A stretch of DNA of 64,000 nt. Origin: a bacterium. Its GTDB lineage: Bacteria > Zhuqueibacterota > Zhuqueibacteria > Residuimicrobiales > Krinioviventaceae. The position numbers were made by a program, and so were the translations under genes. The notes below the pieces were generated by a model. That model ran no database searches and was not told the DNA's origin. It saw only the letters and a program-made list of their open reading frames with translations. The DNA is taken from the NCBI GenBank assembly GCA_029561455.1, contig JAKQIY010000057.1:168360-232359 (forward strand), given 5' to 3'. Positions 54,207 through 62,920 of this stretch are shown piece after piece. Position 1 is the first letter of the stretch; every line of letters starts with the position of its first letter.

Positions 54207-57200
54207 ATGAAACGTTACATATTGATAAATTTCCATTCCCCTTTTTCAATAATCTTACTTTTTTGCATGCTCATAATCGGCAGTCTTTTAACTGCCGGAG
54301 CTTTTGCAAATGACTTTACCCGAGGCATTGGGGTATATCCTGGTGATAGCAAAGAAGATTTTTCCCCCGTCATGCAAATCGACAAATCGACTTACCGCAA
54401 CCTGGCATTACACAGGGCGGTATACCAGTCCGGTAGTTATGACTATAACCTGACCGGGCAATTGATCACCGATGGTATAATAGACACCAAACTGCCGGGG
54501 TGGATAACAGTCAGCGCCGGTAAGGTTGGCGCTATCGTAAAAACCGACCGTGAATGCCTGTTGGATCGGCACTCCATGACCCAGATCAATATCGACAGTT
54601 CGGCCGCCTGGGTTCAAATTGAAATGCAGGGCGGTGGTGCAATTCCCCAGGTGGATAGCATTGCCCTGGTCGGTAGTCTGAATATAGACCCCCAGGGGGA
54701 AAAAGGCTGGAACTATATCCTGTCCGGTTCAAAAGACGGTATAACCTGGCAACAACTGGCGGTGTTTAACGGCGAAGGCCTGCCCGGCGATACCCTCACC
54801 GGCTTTTTCCGCAGGTTTATGCCGCCTAACTATCGCACTTTTAACCAGTCATTCAAACTAAACGCCCCGGCAACGCTTTCTTTCTGGAAACTGGCAGCAC
54901 AAGCTCCGGCAGTTAGTCGCTGGACTATAGCCGAGTTTGGTTTTTTCAACAACCACCGGCGTGTCAATGTCGGCGGGCCGTATGAATTTACCAGCGCCTG
55001 GATGAGCTCCGGCGTGAAAAAAGACGACTGGGTATATATCGACCTCGGCGCGCCCTGTACATTTGACCGTATAACACTTGAGTGGATTCGCCGCGCTCCC
55101 GCTGGAGTTATCCAGGTTTCCGATGACGCCAAAACCTGGAAAGATATTAAATCCTTGCCGTTGGGTGCAGTGCAGAGCGATGATCTGAAATTTGAACAAG
55201 CTGTACAAGGCCGCTATGTGCGCCTGTTTATCCCTAAAAACGACAGCGGTGACAAATACCTGCTCAGTGAAATGCAGGTATTCGGCAAAGGCGGCCCGGT
55301 AGTCAAACCACAACCGTCGCAGCAAGTGGGCAAGGATGGAAAGCTATACCTGGCCGGCGGCGCCTGGAAATTACAACGCAGTTCGCTGGTAACCGACAAT
55401 GGCGAATCCCTTTCCAAGACCGGGTACAAAGATACGGACTGGCTGGTTGCTACAGTGCCCGCCACCGTGCTGATGAGCTACGTCAACGCCGGCGCGGTTC
55501 CCGATCCTAATTACGGCGATAACCAGGTGATGATCTCGGATTCCTATTTTTACTCGGATTTCTGGTATCGCAACGAGTTTACCGCTCCCTCTTCATACAA
55601 AGGGCAGCGTATGTTTTTAAATTTTGACGGCATCAACTGGAAAGCAACGGTCTTTTTAAACGGCAAAAAGCTGGGCCGCATCGAAGGCGCTTTTACACGC
55701 GGACAGTTTGACGTAACCGATCTCCTGATGCCGGGACAAAAGAATGCCCTGGCGGTTTGTATTGAAAAAAACGCCACTCCAGGCTATGTTACAGAACAGA
55801 CTGCCATGAGTTCGAGCAGTAACGGCGGTCAATTGGGCGCCGATAATCCCACCTATCATGCTTCGGTTGGCTGGGACTGGATACCGACTATACGCGGCCG
55901 CAATATCGGCATCTGGAATGATGTGTACCTGGCGGTCAGCGGCCCGGTCACCATCGAAGACCCATTTGTTACCACCGACCTGGCGCTGCCGGATACCCTG
56001 CAGGCGGATGTGCATCTTGAAGTCACCCTGCGCAATCACACAACCGACCCGGTCAGCGGTAAACTGTGCGGCTTGTTCGGCGAGGTTGTGTTTGAACAAC
56101 CGGTAACTCTGAATGCCTTGGAATCTAAAACAATCAAACTGAATCCTGCTACGCACCCGCAATTGACTTTAAAAAGTCCCAAATTATGGTGGCCGGCCGG
56201 GTACGGCAAGCAAAACCTCTACCCCGTCAAACTGGAATTTGTTACCGGTGATAATAAAATATCGCACAGTACAGCATTCCAAACCGGTGTGCGCGAAATG
56301 ACCTATTCGGAAGAAAAAGGCACGCTGCGCATCTGGATCAACGGGCGGCGCTTTATCGGCCGCGGCGGCAACTGGGGTTTCCCGGAATCCAACCTCAGCT
56401 ATCGTGACCGCGAATACGACATAGCTGTCCGTTATCATGGCGACATGTTCTTTACCATGATCCGCAACTGGGTGGGACAAACCGGCGACGACGAGTTCTA
56501 TGAAGCCTGCGACCGCTGGGGTGTAATGGTGTGGCAGGACTTTTGGCTGGCCAATCCTGTGGACGGCCCGGATCCCGACGATCCCGCTATGTTCCTGCGC
56601 AACGCCGATGATTTTGTGAATCGCCTCCGCAACCATCCCTCTATCGGCTTGTACTGCGGGCGCAACGAAGGCAATCCCCCGGATGATATCGATAAGGGCT
56701 TGCGCGAAATTATAGCAGCCGGGCATCCCGGCCTGCATTACATTTCCAACTCGGCGTTTGGCGTCGTTAGCGGCGGCGGACCGTACCGGGCGCAGCCGAT
56801 TAAATCCTATTTTTCAGGCCGGGGTTTACCCAAGCTCCACAGCGAGATGGGTATGCCCAATATCGTCACCCTGGAGAGTGTACGGGAAATAATGCCGGAC
56901 ACCTGCCTGTGGCCGCAGGGTCGTATGTGGGGCATTCACGATTTTACCCTGGAAGGCGCGCAGGGCGGCAGCAGTTTTAACAAGATGCTGGAAGAAAGTT
57001 TCGGTCCTACCGATAACCTGCAGGACTGGCTAACCCTGGCGCAGTGGATTAATTACCAGGGCTATCGCGCCATGTTTGAAGCGCAGGGCAAATTCCGCAT
57101 GGGACTGCTATTGTGGATGAGCCATTCCGCCTGGCCGTCGTTTGTATGGCAGACCTATGATTATTATTTCGAGCCCACCGCCGCCTATTTCGCCTGTAAA

Positions 57201-57803
57201 AAGGCTTGCGAGCCGCTGCATATTCAATGGAATGCCCTGACGGACAGCATCGAGGTAGTGAATTATAACAGCAGAGACCACGCCAATCTCACCGCTGCAA
57301 TCGAACTGCTGAACCTGGACGGCAGCGTGCAGTGGCAGAAACAAGTCACTGTGAACAGCAAAGAAGACAGTCGCGTGGTCTGTGCGGGACTCGTATACCC
57401 GGCGAGCTTGTCCAGCGTGTACTTTATCCGCTTGAAACTGCTGTCGGCTGATAACAAGTTAATATCGCAAAACTTTTATTGGAGCGCTTTGCAGGGCAAT
57501 GATGTTAAAGCCATCCGCGCCCTGCCCAAAGTGAGCCTGGACTCCCAGGTCAAGATCGAGAAAAAAGACCGGCGCTGGGTTCTCACCGCCGATATAAAGA
57601 ATAACACCTCCACCCCGGCGCTGATGGTACGCGCTAAAGTGGTTGGCGCCAAGAGCGGCGACCGCATTCTGCCGGTCATGTACAGCGACAATTACATTTC
57701 ACTCATGCCCGGCGAACAGCGTACTATTACCATTGAACTGGAAAACGCCGATAGCCGCGGCGAAAAACCGCAACTGGTGTTGGAAGGGATAAATATTAAA
57801 TAG
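54207..57803 (+). CDS. Exported glycoside hydrolase family 2 enzyme with N-terminal discoidin-like domains
   Basis: A 1198-residue protein with AGGGAG before ATG 54207 and a signal peptide ending TAGAFA. Two F5/8-type (discoidin-like) modules precede the enzyme (NLALHRAVYQSGSYDYNLTG, and WVYIDLGAPCTFDRITLEWI). From about 390 the GH2 sugar-binding domain (WLVATVPATVLMSYVN, FLNFDGINWKATVFLNG), the Ig-like domain and the TIM barrel follow. The acid/base lies in LYCGRNEGNPP and the nucleophile in LHSEMGMPN. The arrangement resembles beta-mannosidases and exo-beta-glucosaminidases of GH2; the exact specificity is not clear. It acts outside the cytoplasm. A terminator follows at 57844. Confidence 0.87.
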   Translation: MKRYILINFHSPFSIILLFCMLIIGSLLTAGAFANDFTRGIGVYPGDSKEDFSPVMQIDKSTYRNLALHRAVYQSGSYDYNLTGQLITDGIIDTKLPGWITVSAGKVGAIVKTDRECLLDRHSMTQINIDSSAAWVQIEMQGGGAIPQVDSIALVGSLNIDPQGEKGWNYILSGSKDGITWQQLAVFNGEGLPGDTLTGFFRRFMPPNYRTFNQSFKLNAPATLSFWKLAAQAPAVSRWTIAEFGFFNNHRRVNVGGPYEFTSAWMSSGVKKDDWVYIDLGAPCTFDRITLEWIRRAPAGVIQVSDDAKTWKDIKSLPLGAVQSDDLKFEQAVQGRYVRLFIPKNDSGDKYLLSEMQVFGKGGPVVKPQPSQQVGKDGKLYLAGGAWKLQRSSLVTDNGESLSKTGYKDTDWLVATVPATVLMSYVNAGAVPDPNYGDNQVMISDSYFYSDFWYRNEFTAPSSYKGQRMFLNFDGINWKATVFLNGKKLGRIEGAFTRGQFDVTDLLMPGQKNALAVCIEKNATPGYVTEQTAMSSSSNGGQLGADNPTYHASVGWDWIPTIRGRNIGIWNDVYLAVSGPVTIEDPFVTTDLALPDTLQADVHLEVTLRNHTTDPVSGKLCGLFGEVVFEQPVTLNALESKTIKLNPATHPQLTLKSPKLWWPAGYGKQNLYPVKLEFVTGDNKISHSTAFQTGVREMTYSEEKGTLRIWINGRRFIGRGGNWGFPESNLSYRDREYDIAVRYHGDMFFTMIRNWVGQTGDDEFYEACDRWGVMVWQDFWLANPVDGPDPDDPAMFLRNADDFVNRLRNHPSIGLYCGRNEGNPPDDIDKGLREIIAAGHPGLHYISNSAFGVVSGGGPYRAQPIKSYFSGRGLPKLHSEMGMPNIVTLESVREIMPDTCLWPQGRMWGIHDFTLEGAQGGSSFNKMLEESFGPTDNLQDWLTLAQWINYQGYRAMFEAQGKFRMGLLLWMSHSAWPSFVWQTYDYYFEPTAAYFACKKACEPLHIQWNALTDSIEVVNYNSRDHANLTAAIELLNLDGSVQWQKQVTVNSKEDSRVVCAGLVYPASLSSVYFIRLKLLSADNKLISQNFYWSALQGNDVKAIRALPKVSLDSQVKIEKKDRRWVLTADIKNNTSTPALMVRAKVVGAKSGDRILPVMYSDNYISLMPGEQRTITIELENADSRGEKPQLVLEGINIK

Positions 57804-57843
57804 GCTCCATTTAAATACAACAATATAAACCATCACAACCACG

Positions 57844-57870
57844 CGCCCGACAAGTCATTGCCGGGCGTTT
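57844..57870 (+). terminator. Terminator of the GH2 gene
   Basis: CGCCCG (57844-57849) pairs with CGGGCG (57862-57867) and TTTCTTCC follows, 41 bp after the stop. Confidence 0.65.
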
Positions 57871-58045
57871 CTTCCTCGTTACCAATCTCCCGATTGGTAA
57901 TGCTAATGGAACCAAAACTCTGTTTTGGGTTAATACTTACTGTTGTGAATATGTACTTTATTGTACAAACCAGAAAAATAACTGACTTTACGTTCTGCAA
58001 AAAACACGAAATGTTCTATGCCAGGCACGTTGATCCGGTTTTTCT

Positions 58046-58077
58046 TTAGAACAAGGGGTTGCAACCCCTTGTTCTAA
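58046..58077. repeat. Perfect 32-bp palindrome
   Basis: TTAGAACAAGGGGTTG followed immediately by its exact reverse complement. A diverged copy lies at 31581-31610, so this is a dispersed element. Confidence 0.85.
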
Positions 58078-58173
58078 TACTGCGAGTTGTGTAGGTCGGG
58101 CCTGCGGCCCGGCAATAAACGTACAAACATCATGACCCCGGCAGAACCGGGTAGCATTGGTTCCAGGCCAGGA

Positions 58174-58461
58174 GAGACTGTGTGAAAACGAAAATAATAC
58201 TGTAAAAAGTGGAGTGCATCGCCTTTATGCGATGCTTCGGACCGCAGGTCCTAATATTATCTGTAATAAGAAATGCTTACCGATTATTACAGATAAACTT
58301 TGTCTTAGGTAACTATATGTTTTTATTGAAGCGATAAAACAATTCGAGGCCGCTTGCGGCGGCCCACAGTCCATAAAGGGACTGTACTCCGGATTCGGGA
58401 GAATCCGAGCTACTTCCAAGCACTGACAACCTGGCTTTTGCAGGCGTTTTCACACAGTCTC
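58174..58461. mobile_element. MITE-like element with perfect 17-bp terminal inverted repeats, left copy
   Basis: GAGACTGTGTGAAAACG at 58174-58190 is the exact reverse complement of 58445-58461. The 288-bp interior carries no gene but five stem-loops: GCATCGC/GCGATGC (58216-58235), GGACC-gca-GGTCC (58239-58251), TTATCTGTAATAA and its complement (58257-58296), GGCCGC/GCGGCC (58348-58364) and ACAGTCC/GGACTGT (58366-58385). A second copy lies inverted at 63770 onward. Confidence 0.85.
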
Positions 58462-58530
58462 GGGAGATTGGGAACCAGAAGCAAAAATTACCAGGGTTGT
58501 GAAAAAATAATTCGGTTATTCCATAACAAG

Positions 58531-58576
58531 AAGCCGGATCAGTCTTGATTTTAACAGAGACGAATCCGGTTTTTTA
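58531..58576 (+). terminator. Hairpin with T-run directly before the phage cluster
   Basis: CCGGAT (58534-58539) pairs with ATCCGG (58564-58569), extendable by a G-T and two A-T pairs, followed by TTTTTTATT. It lies only about 25 bp before the first phage gene start, so it would block read-through into the cluster. Confidence 0.6.
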
Positions 58577-58599
58577 TTGATTTAAACATGGGGTCAGGT

Positions 58600-59799
58600 A
58601 TGAAATTAAGCAGAGAAACAGAGCAGTATTTCATTAGCGAGATTGAGAGCGGCGAAGCAATGCCGGAAGAGTATGCGGCGGTGCGCATCAATCCCGAAAG
58701 TGGGGCGCGGGAGTTGTGGTTTCCCAAGACGATGTACCGGGACTGGCAGGAATGCCGGCAACGTGTGGAACGCCGCAGCCGGGAAAAACAGCACGACGGC
58801 GCGGCCAGGATTGTCAAGACCTTCCAGGTATTGTCCAAATCCGTTGCCATAGCCGATGAGGACTGGGAGACGATGAAAAAGTTTATGGTCAGTCCGGAGC
58901 AGTTCGAAAAGGAGGATTTCCGGGTTTATGACGCCTGGTTGTGTCACAATTTTGTGGACCGGGACCAGGAGCGGTTCAGCATGGGGGTATTGCAATCCTT
59001 TCAAAAGACCATAGTCGGCAAGGCGCTGCTCACCGGGCATAACTGGGAGGGCGCTGGCGACGGCCGTTATTTCAAGGCCAGGCTGGAACAGGTATCCGTC
59101 GATGCAGCGGTCAGTCTGGCCGGGCCGCATCCCGGCAGGGAATTGCGGGCGCAACTGGAACTGATCGAAAAACGCGACGGCGGCTTGTACTGGCTGGTGG
59201 CTTCATATTACATGCTGGCCGATGATGTCGCGCGCATCCGCCGCATCGATTCCGGGATTATTTCAGATATGAGCATCGGTTTCCGCGCGCCCAAGCTGGA
59301 GGCGGTGAAAGCGGAAGATAACGAGCGGGTGTTGTGGTGGGAATACCGGAATACTGAAAACCGCGAGGCGGAAGCGCTGGAGGGCTCGCATGTATTCCTG
59401 GGTTCGCAGTACGGGGCGCGCACCCGTAAGGAGGCGGCGCTTTTATCTGCCGACAGGGACGAGAGCGAGCAAATCCCGGCTGACCCGGAGAAGGCGCAGC
59501 ATGAAACTGCGGAACTGGCGAACCGCTACCGGCAGGCGCTGGTGGCAGAGGCCGTCAAGTATGGCTGCCTGGCGGGAATCATTGCGGCGGAGGCCCGGAC
59601 TGTGCAGGAACAACGGGTGCGATTCGGGCAGTTAACCGTGCAGGAATTGAGCGAACGAATCAACGAATATAAAGCGATTTATAAACAGAGACATCCCAAA
59701 CCGGAATTATTGTCCGATAACCTGGAAGAAAAAACCCGGACAATACCGGTTCCTGTTCCGCGCAGCGGGCGATATTACCGGGCGCCGGTTTTGGGATAA
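58600..59799 (+). CDS. Phage prohead maturation protease with scaffold-like C-terminus
   Basis: ATG 58600 is chosen because TGGGG lies about 6 bp before it; ATG 58588 has no ribosome-binding site. The 399-residue product shows the herpes/HK97-type prohead protease layout: NFVDRDQERFSMGVLQSFQK, the histidine in LLTGHNW (H147), and the serine in ISDMSIGFRAP (S225). The last approximately 130 residues are charged and helical (AELANRYRQALVAEAVKYG), suiting a fused scaffold. It would trim capsid precursors during head assembly. The 58588 alternative and the exact family remain open. Confidence 0.75.
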   Translation: MKLSRETEQYFISEIESGEAMPEEYAAVRINPESGARELWFPKTMYRDWQECRQRVERRSREKQHDGAARIVKTFQVLSKSVAIADEDWETMKKFMVSPEQFEKEDFRVYDAWLCHNFVDRDQERFSMGVLQSFQKTIVGKALLTGHNWEGAGDGRYFKARLEQVSVDAAVSLAGPHPGRELRAQLELIEKRDGGLYWLVASYYMLADDVARIRRIDSGIISDMSIGFRAPKLEAVKAEDNERVLWWEYRNTENREAEALEGSHVFLGSQYGARTRKEAALLSADRDESEQIPADPEKAQHETAELANRYRQALVAEAVKYGCLAGIIAAEARTVQEQRVRFGQLTVQELSERINEYKAIYKQRHPKPELLSDNLEEKTRTIPVPVPRSGRYYRAPVLG

Positions 59800-59834
59800 A
59801 CAACTGAAAACCGAATAACCAACGGAGGAAAAAA

Positions 59835-60281
59835 ATGAGACCAATTGGAGGCGGCGATGTCGGGCATTTTCTGGATATAGCCTGTACGCCGGATGAAGCA
59901 TTAAAGACAGCCATCACCGCGCTGCTGGCAGAAGGCGCCGGGGTGGAAGGTCGGTTGGTAAAACTGACCTGGGCCGGTAATTATGAGGTGACCAACCCGG
60001 CAGCTACCGATATTCCCGATGGACAGATCATCACCTGTGAAAAAGACAGTTATAACGGTTATATCCTGGGAGTGCGGCTGTTCCATTACAAAGATCAGAA
60101 CGACAAGCACCATACACCCGTGGCGATCAAAACCTTAAAATATAGCGGGCCGCTGAGTTTGCACAATTCTGTGGTAACTACCGGTACTGCCTGGGAAGCA
60201 GTCGCCAATGGCACAACCGGCGGCTGGGGCGCAGTGATTGCCAAGAATACCAGCGCCGGCACAGTTGACGTGTTATGTTAG
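59835..60281 (+). CDS. Probable phage head decoration protein
   Basis: A 148-residue protein with CGGAGG before ATG 59835. It lies between the protease and the major capsid gene, the usual place for a decoration/stabilisation protein, and its length and strand-rich content fit (KYSGPLSLHNSVVTTGTAWEAV). No family motif is certain, so the call is by position. Confidence 0.55.
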   Translation: MRPIGGGDVGHFLDIACTPDEALKTAITALLAEGAGVEGRLVKLTWAGNYEVTNPAATDIPDGQIITCEKDSYNGYILGVRLFHYKDQNDKHHTPVAIKTLKYSGPLSLHNSVVTTGTAWEAVANGTTGGWGAVIAKNTSAGTVDVLC

Positions 60282-60315
60282 GCGAATAACCTGATTAATA
60301 AAGGGAGATATCATT

Positions 60316-61401
60316 ATGGCTTTAAAACTGGAAATCGGTATGTACGATGAAGCCGCGCGCAGGGGGAAATCCTTTGGCGAGTGGCTGGAAACATACCGTG
60401 TGGAAAAGGGCGAAAAACCGAGCGAGTATTTCGGTTTGACCAATTACGAGCGGGAATTGAAGCGGCTGGCATATATGCGCAAAGGCGAGGAACCGCCATT
60501 GACCGCATTCGAAATGGAACTGGAAGCGAACGACATCAAGGCATTCGGCTTGTTTACGGACCGGGTGGAAAAGTTTTTCCAAACTGCAGATACCAGCGTG
60601 TTGTTCCCGGAATTCATTGCCAACCGGGTGTATGCCGGGGCTTTGCAGGCTTCTATTGTGCCGGAATTCGTAGCGGTCACATCGGTTATCACCGGCCTGG
60701 ATTTTCGCAAGCTGTACCTGGAAGATACCCAGGCGAGTCGTGAACTGAAAAGAGCGGCGCGCGGCACTGAATTCCCGGAAACGCAGATCAAAGCCGGCAA
60801 GCAGAATATTGCCCTTGCCAAATATGGCCGGGCTATTTTGTTCGATTATGAAGTGGTCTACTCGACGCCGATCAACATTTATGCGGTAGCGTTACAGCGC
60901 ATCGGCAAACAGATCGGGCTGGATGAATCGGACGCCCTGATCTACGCATTGTTAAACGGGGACGGCAACGCCAACGGCCTGGAAGCGGAGCAAACCAAAC
61001 AAACGGCTACCAGCGGCGCTATTGTGAAAAAGGACATTATCACTTTTGCAGCCGCACTGCCGCAGCCATACTCGCTGAACAAGTTTGTGGGCGTTAAAAG
61101 TAAAATGGTCGATTATTGGGATGCGCTTTCCAATATGCAGAACCCGGTGGCGCAGTGGGGGCAAACCGGTATGACGCTGCCGCGCGGATTTGAATGGGAT
61201 CGCAGCATTGCGCCGTCCGATAAACTGATAGGGGTGGACGCTTCGCAGGCAATCGGCTATGTAACCAACGATGCGATGAATCTGACCGAGACGGAACGGA
61301 TCATCGCCAAACAGCAGGTGCGGACCGTTATCTCCAAACGCAGCGGCTTTGATATTATCGATCCTGATGCGATTGGTTGTCTTGAAATCGATCACGCCTG
61401 A
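60316..61401 (+). CDS. Phage major capsid protein (HK97 fold, probable)
   Basis: A 361-residue protein with AAGGGAG before ATG 60316. Features fitting HK97-type capsids: an N-terminal helical arm, then LFPEFIANRVYAGALQASIV, a charged E-loop-like stretch (ELKRAARGTEFPETQIKAGK), the long spine helix (ALQRIGKQIGLDESDALIYA) and the terminal RSGFDIIDPDAIGCLEID, where a 'D-P-x-A' ending is common. It follows protease and decoration genes and precedes connectors. A strong hairpin follows its stop. Confidence 0.72.
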   Translation: MALKLEIGMYDEAARRGKSFGEWLETYRVEKGEKPSEYFGLTNYERELKRLAYMRKGEEPPLTAFEMELEANDIKAFGLFTDRVEKFFQTADTSVLFPEFIANRVYAGALQASIVPEFVAVTSVITGLDFRKLYLEDTQASRELKRAARGTEFPETQIKAGKQNIALAKYGRAILFDYEVVYSTPINIYAVALQRIGKQIGLDESDALIYALLNGDGNANGLEAEQTKQTATSGAIVKKDIITFAAALPQPYSLNKFVGVKSKMVDYWDALSNMQNPVAQWGQTGMTLPRGFEWDRSIAPSDKLIGVDASQAIGYVTNDAMNLTETERIIAKQQVRTVISKRSGFDIIDPDAIGCLEIDHA

Positions 61402-61436
61402 TCTGTAAACCAATAATGTTATATCGCACTGATATC

Positions 61437-61468
61437 GGGAGGCGGATGAGATCATTCGTCCGCTTCCC
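61437..61468 (+). other. Strong hairpin after the capsid gene
   Basis: GGGAGGCGGATGA (61437-61449) pairs with TCGTCCGCTTCCC (61456-61468), 13 bp with two wobble pairs and a 6-nt loop. No T-run follows. It could stabilise the 3' end of the capsid message or give partial termination, adjusting capsid to connector ratio. Confidence 0.55.
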
Positions 61469-61519
61469 CGGTAATACCAGACAATGAATAAGCAAAAATA
61501 AAATAATGGGGAGATGCAC

Positions 61520-61924
61520 ATGGCCTATATAACTGGCGATCAGGTGCGGGCGCGACTGCGCACGGTAAGCGAAACGGAACTACCGGATACGATTTTAGCC
61601 GGAACGCCGTATATCCCGGCCGGCGACGCCTGGCTGGATGTGATCCTGGAACGCTCGGAACGGACCTATACTGAATTGAGTGAACAGGAACAAACCCTAG
61701 CTCAAGCGGCAGAAATTGCGTTTGTCGCCCATAAAGTGATCGGCTCCGCGCCGGTGCGGGGCAGCAAAAGCGGGCCGGTGGAGATAAAACCGGTGGCGCC
61801 GGTAGATATATCCAGGATATGCCATGAACTGCAAGAGGAATGGGAGCATTACCTGGCTCTGATCGGCTGCTCCACGGCAGAGGATTGGCAAGTCGGGCAT
61901 TGCGGTGAGGGGTATTATGACTGA
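61520..61924 (+). CDS. Phage head-tail connector-like protein
   Basis: A 134-residue protein from ATG 61520 (GGGGAG upstream; the ATG six bases earlier is too close to it). It opens AYITGDQVRARLRTVSETEL and is helical (EQEQTLAQAAEIAFVAHKVI), like gp6-type adaptor proteins which form the ring under the portal. Position directly after the capsid gene agrees. Overlaps the next gene by 8 bp. Confidence 0.6.
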   Translation: MAYITGDQVRARLRTVSETELPDTILAGTPYIPAGDAWLDVILERSERTYTELSEQEQTLAQAAEIAFVAHKVIGSAPVRGSKSGPVEIKPVAPVDISRICHELQEEWEHYLALIGCSTAEDWQVGHCGEGYYD

Positions 61925-62381
61925 CCGGGAACTGTTTTGCCGCGACCTGTTGCAACATGGGGCGCGAATTACGATTGTCCGCCAAAGCGGGGGAACTGTG
62001 TGTCCCTGCACTGCCAAAACCGGGCAATATTCCCCGGCCTGGCACAGGGAGCATCCCGCAGAGCCGGATTGCGGGGGACTGGAGCGGCTGAATACCGAGG
62101 CTGTTACAATTCCGGCGCGGGCGTTTGTGTTCAACTATACGTTGATGAAGAATTTTTGCCGCCACAAGATCATCGGCCAGGTGAGCCGCAAGGATATGAT
62201 GCTTATCGGCACCGCCGCAGAGGCGGATGGCCTATTTATCGACCTGGGGGATATGGACGAAAAACGGGATGTGGTCATTTATAATAACGAACGGTTCAAA
62301 GTCAAGCAGTATGATGCGTTGAACACCGATGCACCGGTGGCCCAGTTTGTAATTCTGCGGCAAATTGATGTTGAGGAATGA
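61917..62381 (+). CDS. Phage head-closure-like protein with cysteine cluster
   Basis: ATG 61917 follows GAGGGG and gives 154 residues. A cysteine/histidine cluster (TVCPCTAKTGQYSPAWHREH, then DCGG) near residues 31-56 is of the type found in phage head-closure or minor head proteins ('CPC ... Y-x-P-x-W-H ... C') and may bind zinc or a cluster. The C-terminal strands (DVVIYNNERFKVKQYDAL) fit a stopper fold. The gene order connector, closure, tail completion supports it. Confidence 0.6.
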   Translation: MTDRELFCRDLLQHGARITIVRQSGGTVCPCTAKTGQYSPAWHREHPAEPDCGGLERLNTEAVTIPARAFVFNYTLMKNFCRHKIIGQVSRKDMMLIGTAAEADGLFIDLGDMDEKRDVVIYNNERFKVKQYDALNTDAPVAQFVILRQIDVEE

Positions 62382-62407
62382 TACTAGTGTGAACGGAGAG
62401 TAAAACC

Positions 62408-62893
62408 ATGCGTAATAATTATAAATTGGCGGATTGCCAGGCCTGCCTGCTGGCGTTGTTTCAGCAGTTGTCCGCGGATACACCACCGTTTACGGACTGG
62501 CAGGTGGTTGCCGGGTACCCGGCGGCAACGATCCGGGATAATATGAGTTCGCCGGTTATTTATATCGGTTTGCCGGAAGCGGTAGGCGAGCGGTTTTACC
62601 AGGGCAGTAAAAGCGGCCTGGTTTGTGAAATGACCATCGGTGTATGGAGCGACATGACCTGCGGCGGCGCGGAGGAACATGCTATTGCCGCCGGTATGAC
62701 GCTGCATATATTAAAGGACAGCCGCGCCGTGCACAGCAAAATCTTTACCGTTGAATTTGGCGGAGAGGTTTTTCCCGGACAAACGCTGGTTACTCAGGGC
62801 ATACGCATCGATAGCGTGACCGGCCCGCATCAGCTTGAAATTCCTGCTGAAGATGAGTTGCACAGCAAAATAAGAATTCGACTCTGTATTTAA
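62408..62893 (+). CDS. Phage tail-completion/neck-like protein
   Basis: A 161-residue protein with CGGAGAG before ATG 62408. It opens NYKLADCQACLLALFQQL and has a mixed alpha/beta body (VIYIGLPEAVGERFYQGSKS, FTVEFGGEVFPGQTLVTQG). The size and position between closure and tail-like genes fit the gpU/gp17 tail-terminator group, without a decisive motif. Confidence 0.5.
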   Translation: MRNNYKLADCQACLLALFQQLSADTPPFTDWQVVAGYPAATIRDNMSSPVIYIGLPEAVGERFYQGSKSGLVCEMTIGVWSDMTCGGAEEHAIAAGMTLHILKDSRAVHSKIFTVEFGGEVFPGQTLVTQGIRIDSVTGPHQLEIPAEDELHSKIRIRLCI

Positions 62894-62920
62894 GGGAGAT
62901 AAAATGATCCGGAGGAAGAT

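Larger units (their letters stand above)
57804..58599. other. Repeat-rich boundary between host gene and phage-like cluster
   Basis: Nearly 800 bp without a gene but dense in palindromes: a terminator (57844-57870), TTACCAATC-tccc-GATTGGTAA (57879-57900), AACCAAAAC-tct-GTTTTGGGTT (57911-57932), the 32-bp palindrome (58046-58077), CGGGCC-tgc-GGCCCG (58097-58111), the MITE (58174-58461) and a terminator-like hairpin (58531-58576). GGGAGATTGGGAACCAGAAG at 58462 partly repeats the reverse complement of 57872-57891. Confidence 0.75.

Noticed and set aside
58174..58461. Phage attachment site (attL/attR) explanation for the flanking repeats
   Set aside because: The copies are inverted relative to each other and have their own terminal inverted repeats; att sites are direct repeats.
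60316..61401. Encapsulin instead of phage capsid
   Set aside because: A prohead protease precedes it and connector, closure and tail-like genes follow; no cargo enzyme is adjacent.
61452..62165. 237-codon minus-strand open frame
   Set aside because: Antisense to two phage genes with good ribosome-binding sites; proline/arginine-rich shadow composition.
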